The notes beneath the pieces are model-generated. The model was not told the origin of the DNA. It worked only from the letters and a program-made list of their open reading frames with translations, and did no database searches. A DNA stretch of 6,597 nt. Source: JAKLKS01 sp964370855 (GTDB lineage Bacteria > Planctomycetota > JAJSAM01 > JAKLKS01). The DNA lies in contig CAYJMF010000183.1 in the NCBI GenBank assembly GCA_964370855.1, positions 1 through 6,597 of the forward strand. Reading direction: 5' to 3'. Made by a program: the position numbers and the translations under genes. This document shows, one piece after another, positions 1-6,597 of this stretch; position 1 is the stretch's first letter; every line of letters begins with the position of its first letter.

Positions 1-52
1 AGGGTCTCGCCCCCGCCCCCGCCGCCAATCTGGGTCGGGTTCAGTATGGCGG

Positions 53-56
<4 letters not shown>
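1..56 (-). CDS. 5' end of an unidentified gene, N-terminus MTAILNPTQI plus polyglycine (partial)
   Basis: Only the first 18 complete codons are in the window. Reading the minus strand from 56, a GTG start is followed by codons for TAILNPTQI, six glycines (mixed GGC and GGG), E and T, and then the sequence runs off the left edge. The GTG (54-56) overlaps the TGA stop (53-55) of the upstream gene as GTGA, the usual layout for translational coupling. There is no well-spaced Shine-Dalgarno sequence of its own; the purine run just before the GTG is too close. I trust this short ORF because its first 11 codons are repeated almost base for base at another good start, at 6482 on the plus strand. The protein family is not recognised and no function is proposed. 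The alternative is a non-coding repeat lying after the stop codon. Confidence 0.55.
22..55. repeat. Left copy of a 34-bp terminal inverted repeat
   Basis: Positions 22-55 match the reverse complement of 6483-6516 at 33 of 34 positions. The single difference is at 38, facing 6500. The match ends at 56 on the inner side. On the outer side it runs into G/C-only sequence, where similarity cannot be judged. Read outward, both copies are the opening codons of an ORF (TAILN, P or S, TQIGG). The difference is non-synonymous, CCG to TCG, while every synonymous position is conserved. That indicates recent duplication or gene conversion rather than old protein homology. Confidence 0.85.
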
Positions 57-1873
<1,817 letters not shown>

Positions 1874-1876
1874 GGA

Positions 1877-1883
1877 CTCCTCC
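1877..1883 (-). promoter_or_regulatory. Ribosome binding site of the anchored CarboxypepD_reg protein
   Basis: The minus strand reads GGAGGAG three bases before the ATG at 1873, with the GGAGG core five bases away. This fixes the start at 1873. The much longer open frame continuing upstream is antisense to nothing useful and runs within the O-antigen-ligase-like gene in another frame. Confidence 0.75.
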
Positions 1884-1935
1884 GGCGAAGCGTTCCGAAC
1901 TCCTCTTGGACTATGGGGAGACCCGCCCGCTTCCG

Positions 1936-4413
1936 CTACTTTTCCGCGGAGGGGGGGGCTTCCCGCGCGGCCCGCTCCCGGGCGCGGCGGAGGATCTCCT
2001 GGAAGGCCGGGTCGAAGGAGAGATCGGGGAAGTGGCGGTTGTTCTTGAACTTCCCCCTCTCCTCCAGGAAGGCGAGATCCGTGAATCCCCGATCCACGGC
2101 GGCCCCCAGCTCCGCCAGGGCCGCCTCCCGCTTTCCCGCCCGGGAGAGGAGCGACGCCGCCCGCGCCCGGACGGGGAGGGAGGCCGCCGTGGAGAGCCTC
2201 ACCTGCAGCGCCCTCCCCGCCTCGGCGGCGGCCTTCTCCCGGTCCTCCGCGGCGAGGGCCGCCTCGCCGGCGGCGAGGCGGGCCCCGGCCCGGAACAGGA
2301 GGGCGTCCGGCTCCCGGCCGGCGGCGGCGAGGGCGCGGGCGGCCCGGTCGAGGATCTCCTCCTCCGGCCTCCCCGCCCCGACGCCGAGGAGCACGGCGGC
2401 GCCTCCCCCAGGGTCGGGTCCTCCCGCGAGCCGCACCCCCTTGCCGAGCAGCATCATCGCCAGCAGGGGATTCGCCTCCGCTGCCCGCCGCGCCGCGAGG
2501 GCCGCACCGGCGAGGTCGCGGGGCGGGTTCCCGAGGAGGCCATCCAGGTCCGAGGAGAGGAGGTCCGTCGCCTCCGCTTCCCGGCCGAGCAGGACCAGGC
2601 ACTCCGCCCGCGCCGCGACGGAGGGCGCATAGCGGGGGTCGACGCGGAGCGCGGCCTCGAAGCGGGCGAGGGCCGCGGCGGGAAGCCCCAAGCGGAGGAC
2701 GTGGAATCCGAGGCCGTGGTTGGCGTTGCGGTGGAAGGGGACGGACTCGAGGGCCCGCTCCCAGGAGGAAGCCCCGCCCAATTGCGTCGTGGACTGGGCG
2801 GCGGCGAGGTTGGAGAGGATCATCGGATCGAGGGGGCGGAGGGCCGCGGCCGCCTCGAACTTCTCCAGTGCGCGATCCCGGTTCCGCTCCGTACTCCCGG
2901 GAGCGAGAATCTCGGCGAACCTCCCGCCGGAGGGCAGATCCGCATGGAGCTTCAGGCTGATCTCCCCGGACCGCACGAGGGCGTCCACGGCCCCGGGATC
3001 GAGGATCGCGGCGTAGTCGAGGAGATCCCGCGCCTTGCGCGCGCGGGCGGCGGGGAGGGGATCCGACTCCCGCAGGATCCTCCGCGCCTCGGACTGGGGC
3101 CCCTCGGCCATCATCTTCTGCCCGAGCAGCAGCGTCCCCCCGAGGAGCAGCGCCACCACCCCGCGCCGCGCCCACAGGCCGCCGGCGCCGAGGGAGGAGA
3201 GCCGCCCGCCGCCGAGGGAGGCGAGGCCGCCGCCGGCGACGGCGGCCAGCAGGAGGTGGGCCGGCCGGTGGAGGGGGGCCGACGCGAGGGAGACGGCCGC
3301 CGTCGCCGCCAGCGAGGCGCCCAGCGCCGCCGCCTCGGCCCTCCCCTCGCCGCGGGCCCCGCGCAGCGCCGCCCGCGCCAGCAGGACCAGGAGCGCGAGC
3401 CCCGCGAGCCCGACGGCCCACCCGCCCTCGGCGGTGAACTGGAGCGGCTCGTCGTGGGCCTCGCCGGGGTCGCGGAAGAGGGAGGCGACGTACTCCCGCT
3501 CCGTCCTGTAGGGCGGGTGGGCGGCCTCCCAGTTGCCGGCCCCGACGCCCAGGGGATGGTCGGCGATCATCCGCGCCGTCCCGCGGGCGAGCTCCGTCCG
3601 GATGACGACGGTGTCCGATCTCCCGAAGGCCGCCGGGATCTCCCCGCCGGAGAGGAGCACGAAGGCGAGGGAGCCGGCGAGGCCGAGGACCAGCGCCCCG
3701 CCGAGGAGCCGCCCCGCCTGCCGGCGCGCCCCGCCCTCCGCCTCGAGCCACAGTGCTCCGCCCGCCGCCGCCGCCGCGGGGAGCCCGAGGAGGAGAGCCG
3801 CCCGCCCCCGCGCGACGGCGAGGAAGGCCGCCCCGAGGAGGCAGGCGAGCCCCGCGGCGAACCGCGCCCCGCCCCGCGCGCGGAGCGCGCACAGCACGCC
3901 GAGCGGCAGCGCCGCCGCCGTCCACTCCGCCGCGAAGTTCGGGTTCCCGTGGGTGGAGACGGGGACCGGGGGCCCGTGCCGCCAGGGCCAGGGTACGTCG
4001 AGGCCCGCCGCCTGGAGGAGCCCGTAGCCCGCCCCGACGCCGAGGGCCGCCGTCGCCGTCCCGAGCAGCGGGCCGAGATCCACGGGATGGAAGACGGCGT
4101 TCTCCACGGCGGCAAAGACCGCGACGGCGGCGAACACGAGGGCCGCCGCCCGCGCCGCGGCCCAGGGGTCGGCGCCGAGGAGGCCCGAGGCGGCGTAGAC
4201 CGCCGCCCCCGCCGCGAGGACCGCCGTGGCGGGGGACCAGGAGAGGTCGAAGCGGTTCCCCCGGCCGTCGCCGCTCCCGGGGAGCGCGAGGGCCGCCAGC
4301 GCGAGGGCGCCCCCGGCGAGCAGGAAGGCCTTCACGGCGTCGAAGGTCACCGAGGAGGGGGCCACCGCGAGGGGGACGAGGAGCAGCAGGAGGGACAGCA
4401 GGAACTTCTTCAT
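1936..4413 (-). CDS. O-antigen ligase family (Wzy_C-like) polytopic membrane protein with C-terminal TPR repeats
   Basis: The protein has 825 residues. The N-terminal half (about 1-435) is mostly hydrophobic, with about ten or more membrane segments, the first at residues 3-18 after MKK. It carries marks of the O-antigen ligase/polymerase superfamily. HGNPNFAAEW at 155-164 resembles the GNxNFxA motif. R272 and the segment RMIADHPLGVGAGNW (281-295) lie in the large periplasmic loop, followed by AHDEPLQFTAEGG (319-331), equivalent to the HNxxLQxxxExG motif. The C-terminal half is soluble and alanine-rich, with TPR-like helix pairs such as ALEKFEAAAALRPLDP (515-530) and ALARFEAALRVDPRYAP (581-597), ending in RGFTDLAFLEERGKF and DPAFQEIL, typical of TPR proteins. 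Family members use lipid-linked glycans, either transferring them to lipid A core or to protein, or polymerising them. Which applies here cannot be told. The gene starts 61 bases after ftsY with only a weak Shine-Dalgarno sequence (GGACG). Confidence 0.85.
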   Translation of the reverse strand: MKKFLLSLLLLLVPLAVAPSSVTFDAVKAFLLAGGALALAALALPGSGDGRGNRFDLSWSPATAVLAAGAAVYAASGLLGADPWAAARAAALVFAAVAVFAAVENAVFHPVDLGPLLGTATAALGVGAGYGLLQAAGLDVPWPWRHGPPVPVSTHGNPNFAAEWTAAALPLGVLCALRARGGARFAAGLACLLGAAFLAVARGRAALLLGLPAAAAAGGALWLEAEGGARRQAGRLLGGALVLGLAGSLAFVLLSGGEIPAAFGRSDTVVIRTELARGTARMIADHPLGVGAGNWEAAHPPYRTEREYVASLFRDPGEAHDEPLQFTAEGGWAVGLAGLALLVLLARAALRGARGEGRAEAAALGASLAATAAVSLASAPLHRPAHLLLAAVAGGGLASLGGGRLSSLGAGGLWARRGVVALLLGGTLLLGQKMMAEGPQSEARRILRESDPLPAARARKARDLLDYAAILDPGAVDALVRSGEISLKLHADLPSGGRFAEILAPGSTERNRDRALEKFEAAAALRPLDPMILSNLAAAQSTTQLGGASSWERALESVPFHRNANHGLGFHVLRLGLPAAALARFEAALRVDPRYAPSVAARAECLVLLGREAEATDLLSSDLDGLLGNPPRDLAGAALAARRAAEANPLLAMMLLGKGVRLAGGPDPGGGAAVLLGVGAGRPEEEILDRAARALAAAGREPDALLFRAGARLAAGEAALAAEDREKAAAEAGRALQVRLSTAASLPVRARAASLLSRAGKREAALAELGAAVDRGFTDLAFLEERGKFKNNRHFPDLSFDPAFQEILRRARERAAREAPPSAEK

Positions 4414-4474
4414 GGGCGTCCGTCCCGGGGGGCCGCGGAAGGGTCCGATCCCCCCTTGGACTCCCGCCGCCCCT

Positions 4475-5383
4475 TCACTCTTCCCCGAAGAGCGCGTCCA
4501 CGAAGGACCTCGGATCGAAGCGCTCGATGTCCTCCTGCTTCTCGCCGACGCCGATGAACTTCACGGGCACCTTCACCTCGTGGCGGATGGCGAAGACGGC
4601 CCCTCCCCTGGCGGTGCCGTCCATCTTCGAGAGGAAGAGCCCCGACACCGGCACCGCCTCGCGGAACACCTTCACCTGGTTGATGGCGTTCTGCCCCGTG
4701 GTCGCGTCGAGGATGAGGATCACCTCGTGGGGGGCGCCGGGGATCCGCTTCCCGACGACGCGGGAGATCTTCTCCAGCTCCTTCATGAGGTTCGCCTGGG
4801 TGTGGAGCCGGCCCGCGGTGTCCACGAGGAGGACGTCGGCCTTCCGCGACGCCGCCGCCTCGGCGGCGTCGTAGGCGACGGCCGCGGGGTCGGCGCCCGT
4901 GGCCTGCTTCACCACGGGGACGCCGACCCTCTCGCCCCAGGTCGCGAGCTGCTCCACGGCGGCGGCGCGGAAGGTGTCGCAGGCGCCGAGCACCACCGAC
5001 TTCCCCTCCCTCCGGAGGAGCCCCGCGAGCTTCGCCACGGAGGTCGTCTTCCCGCTCCCGTTCACGCCGCAGACGAGGATCACCGTCGTCCCCGAGGGGG
5101 CCCAGGCGATGTCCCGGCCGTCCCCCTCGAGCATGGCCGCCATGGCGGAGCGGAGGAAGGGGATGGCCTGCCCGCCGTCGAGGAGCTCGCCGGAGCGGTT
5201 GGCCGCCCGCAGGCGCTCCATGAGGGCCGCGGCGGCGGCGACGCCGACGTCGGAGGTGAGCAGCACCTCCTCGATCTCGTCCAGGGTGGAGGCGGAGACC
5301 TTCTTCCCGAGGACCACCGCCTTGAGGCGCCCGGCGAGGGCCTTCCCCGTCTTCGCCAGTCCCTCGCGGAGGCGGCGGAACAC
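4475..5383 (-). CDS. ftsY: FtsY, signal recognition particle receptor GTPase
   Basis: This 302-residue protein is the NG-domain core of the SRP receptor. It binds Ffh in the SRP at the cytoplasmic membrane, and reciprocal GTP hydrolysis hands translating ribosomes to the Sec translocon. The N domain (about 1-95) has the helical segment TLDEIEEVLLTSDVG at 33-47. The GTPase motifs are all present: GVNGSGKTT at 106-114 (P loop), DTFRAAAVEQL at 136-146, DTAGRLHTQANLMKEL at 188-203, SKMDGTARGG at 252-261 (TKxDG position, with Ser for Thr) and FIGVGEKQEDIERFD at 276-290. The ending FVDALF is characteristic of FtsY, as opposed to Ffh, and there is no M domain. The acidic A domain found in E. coli FtsY is absent, as in many bacteria. 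The start is GTG, three bases after the nusB stop, with GGAG six bases upstream inside nusB, suggesting coupling. Confidence 0.96.
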   Translation of the reverse strand: MFRRLREGLAKTGKALAGRLKAVVLGKKVSASTLDEIEEVLLTSDVGVAAAAALMERLRAANRSGELLDGGQAIPFLRSAMAAMLEGDGRDIAWAPSGTTVILVCGVNGSGKTTSVAKLAGLLRREGKSVVLGACDTFRAAAVEQLATWGERVGVPVVKQATGADPAAVAYDAAEAAASRKADVLLVDTAGRLHTQANLMKELEKISRVVGKRIPGAPHEVILILDATTGQNAINQVKVFREAVPVSGLFLSKMDGTARGGAVFAIRHEVKVPVKFIGVGEKQEDIERFDPRSFVDALFGEE

Positions 5384-5386
5384 GGA

Positions 5387-5932
5387 CTACTCCGGCCGTT
5401 CCGGCGCCGGCTCCCCGGGCCCCGCGCCGCCCTCCGCGGCGGCCTCCTCCCCCCCGGCCTCCGGCGACGGCCCCACGGGGGCGACGCGGCCGGCCTTCTC
5501 GAGGTCCTTGCGGACGCGGTCGAGGACGCCGTTCACGAAGGCGCCGCTGGAGGTCGTCGAGAACCGCTTGGCCAGCTCGATGGCCTCGTTGATGACGACG
5601 CGGGGGGGGACGTCGGGGTGGTGGAGGAGCTCCTCGATGCCGAGGCGCAGCACGTTGCGGTCGATGACGGCCATGCGGGAGACGGACCAGTGCTGTGCCG
5701 CCGCCGTGATGCAGGCGTCGAGTTCCGCCACGCGCGCGCGGACCCCGCGGACGAGGTCGAAGGCGTAGTCCACGATCTCCGCGGGATGGCCGTCCTCGCG
5801 CAGCGTCGCCTCCACGGTCTCCACGACGGGATCCCCGAGGAGGTCCGCCTGGTAGAGCACCTGGAGGGCCATCTCCCGGGACTTGGTCCGCTCCCGCCGC
5901 GGGGAGGCGCTGCGCGGTGCGGCCCCGGCCAC
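5387..5932 (-). CDS. nusB: NusB, transcription antitermination factor
   Basis: The protein has 181 residues. NusB pairs with S10 (NusE), binds boxA RNA and supports antitermination of rRNA operons. The all-alpha NusB fold is visible from its signatures: RTKSREMALQVLYQAD (15-30), then HWSVSRMAVIDRNVLRLGIEELL (81-103), PPRVVINEAIELAKRFS (109-125) and SGAFVNGVLDRV (129-140). The core ends near residue 148. The remaining roughly 33 residues are a Gly/Pro/Ala/Glu-rich tail not found in typical NusB of about 140 residues. The chosen start is GTG at 5932, one base after the ribH stop; the conserved core begins soon after, so a later start is unlikely. Following ribH directly is a common bacterial arrangement. 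Confidence 0.95.
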   Translation of the reverse strand: MAGAAPRSASPRRERTKSREMALQVLYQADLLGDPVVETVEATLREDGHPAEIVDYAFDLVRGVRARVAELDACITAAAQHWSVSRMAVIDRNVLRLGIEELLHHPDVPPRVVINEAIELAKRFSTTSSGAFVNGVLDRVRKDLEKAGRVAPVGPSPEAGGEEAAAEGGAGPGEPAPERPE

Positions 5933-5933
5933 C

Positions 5934-6419
5934 CTACCCGTCCCTGCCCGGGGCGTCCCCGAGGCGGGGGAGGAGGTCCGCCATCTCGAGGGCGGCGAGG
6001 GCCGCGTCGGCCCCCTTGTTGCCGGCCTTGGAGCCGGCGCGGTGGATGGCCTGCTCCAGGGTGTCCGTGGTGACGACGCCGAAGATGCAGGGGACGCCGG
6101 TCTCCCGGGAGACGGCGGCGACGCCGGAGGCGGCCTCGCGGCAGACGAGGTCGTAGTGGCTGGTCTCGCCGCGGATGACGGTGCCGAGGCAGATCACCGC
6201 AGCGTACTCCCCCGTGGCCGCGAGGCGGCGCGCCGCCACGGGCAGTTCGAAGGAGCCGGGGACCCAGGCCAGGGTCAGGTGGTCGTCGGCCACGCCGTGG
6301 CGGCGGAGCATGTCCGCGCACCCCTCCACGAGCCGGCGGGTGACGAAGTCGTTGAAGCGGGAGGCCACCAGCGCGAAGCGCCGGTCGGCGGGCAGGAGGT
6401 TCCCTTCGTGGACTCGCAT
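5934..6419 (-). CDS. ribH: 6,7-dimethyl-8-ribityllumazine synthase (RibH)
   Basis: This 161-residue, cytoplasmic, full-length enzyme catalyses the penultimate step of riboflavin synthesis. It condenses 5-amino-6-ribitylamino-uracil with 3,4-dihydroxy-2-butanone 4-phosphate to give 6,7-dimethyl-8-ribityllumazine, usually as a 60-mer or pentamer. Visible motifs are ASRFNDFV at 19-26 (substrate-binding Phe22), WVPGSFELPVAA at 52-63, LGTVIRGETSHYD at 78-90 with the catalytic His88, FGVVTTDTLEQAI at 113-125, and HRAGSKAGNKG at 126-136 with the phosphate-binding Arg127. The start is ATG at 6419; MRVHEGNLLPAD matches the usual N-terminus. The best Shine-Dalgarno match, GGAGGT (6437-6442), lies 17 bases from the ATG, further than usual. 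No other riboflavin genes lie in the window, and no FMN riboswitch is seen in the 62 bases upstream. Confidence 0.97.
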   Translation of the reverse strand: MRVHEGNLLPADRRFALVASRFNDFVTRRLVEGCADMLRRHGVADDHLTLAWVPGSFELPVAARRLAATGEYAAVICLGTVIRGETSHYDLVCREAASGVAAVSRETGVPCIFGVVTTDTLEQAIHRAGSKAGNKGADAALAALEMADLLPRLGDAPGRDG

Positions 6420-6481
6420 GGTGAACCGGAAAGGGTACCTCCGGAAAGGGGAGGGCGGGGAGGATTCCTGCCGGAGGACGC
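6420..6481. promoter_or_regulatory. Divergent intergenic region between ribH and the right-end gene, with a 10-bp direct repeat
   Basis: These 62 bases must hold the 5' signals for ribH to the left and for the plus-strand gene to the right. CCGGAAAGGG occurs twice, at 6426-6435 and 6441-6450, starting 15 bases apart, which could be an operator pair or part of overlapping leaders. No convincing -35/-10 sequence is visible, as expected when the promoter consensus of the organism is unknown. The space is also tight for two back-to-back promoters. Confidence 0.4.
6473..6478 (+). promoter_or_regulatory. Ribosome binding site of the right-end divergent gene
   Basis: The plus strand reads GGAGGA three bases before the ATG at 6482 (GGAGG core four bases away). 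This is the main independent evidence that the short ORF at the right end is a real gene start and not just a copy of a repeat. Confidence 0.65.

Positions 6482-6597
<116 letters not shown>

Noticed and set aside
1874..3925. Upstream extension of the anchored protein's frame, giving a 1290-codon ORF
   Set aside because: The extension is Arg/Gly/Pro-rich shadow sequence within the ligase-like gene. A Shine-Dalgarno site and a signal anchor begin exactly at 1873.
4414..4474. Possible terminator between ftsY and the ligase-like gene
   Set aside because: The short GGGTCC/GGACTCCC pairing is imperfect and lacks a following U tract, so it does not support a terminator call.
1906..4557. 883-codon open frame on the plus strand, opposite the O-antigen-ligase-like gene
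   Set aside because: Its translation is low-complexity Arg/Gly/Glu/Pro without motifs, while the minus strand gives a recognisable membrane-plus-TPR protein. Long antisense frames are expected at this GC content.
4226..6073. 615-codon open frame on the plus strand across ftsY and nusB
   Set aside because: It is antisense to two genes with complete family motifs, and its product is His/Asp/Gly/Leu-rich with no domain signature.

Overview
This is a very GC-rich bacterial window (roughly 70% or more by eye). It carries one co-directional gene block on the minus strand and the first codons of two further genes pointing out of either end. The organism cannot be named from the sequence. Strong G/C bias at third codon positions, GTG starts, a TPR-bearing O-antigen-ligase-family protein and an anchored multi-repeat carboxypeptidase-regulatory-like protein suit an uncultivated high-GC lineage such as a planctomycete-like, acidobacterial or myxococcal-like group. 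That placement is only an inference. The long G/C homopolymers, the 10-N gap and the gene starts cut at both ends point to a scaffold from short-read, probably metagenomic, data.

Reading the minus strand in its direction of transcription, the order is: ribH (lumazine synthase, 6419-5934), nusB (antitermination factor, 5932-5387), ftsY (SRP receptor GTPase, 5383-4475), an 825-residue polytopic O-antigen-ligase-like/TPR protein (4413-1936), a roughly 606-residue membrane-anchored protein with several CarboxypepD_reg-like beta-sandwich modules (1873-53), and the start of a sixth gene (56 to beyond 1) whose GTG overlaps the preceding TGA. Spacing is 1, 3, 61, 62 and -4 bases, so a single transcript is plausible. 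ribH-nusB-ftsY is a housekeeping block (flavin synthesis, rRNA antitermination, membrane protein targeting). The two following genes are envelope proteins, and their direct link to the housekeeping genes is unclear.

At the right end, a divergent plus-strand gene begins at 6482 behind a clear Shine-Dalgarno sequence. Its first codons (MTAILNSTQIGG) are almost base-for-base those of the gene that begins at the left end (MTAILNPTQIGG). The two starts form a 34-bp inverted repeat with 33 identical positions, at 22-55 and 6483-6516. The scaffold therefore appears to be bounded by two outward-facing members of one repeated gene family, each with a polyglycine/G-rich stretch directly after the shared peptide. 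This is the most interesting signal here. The pure G run that finishes the scaffold and the C/G runs beside the N gap are probably sequencing or assembly artefacts laid on top of genuinely G-rich codons.
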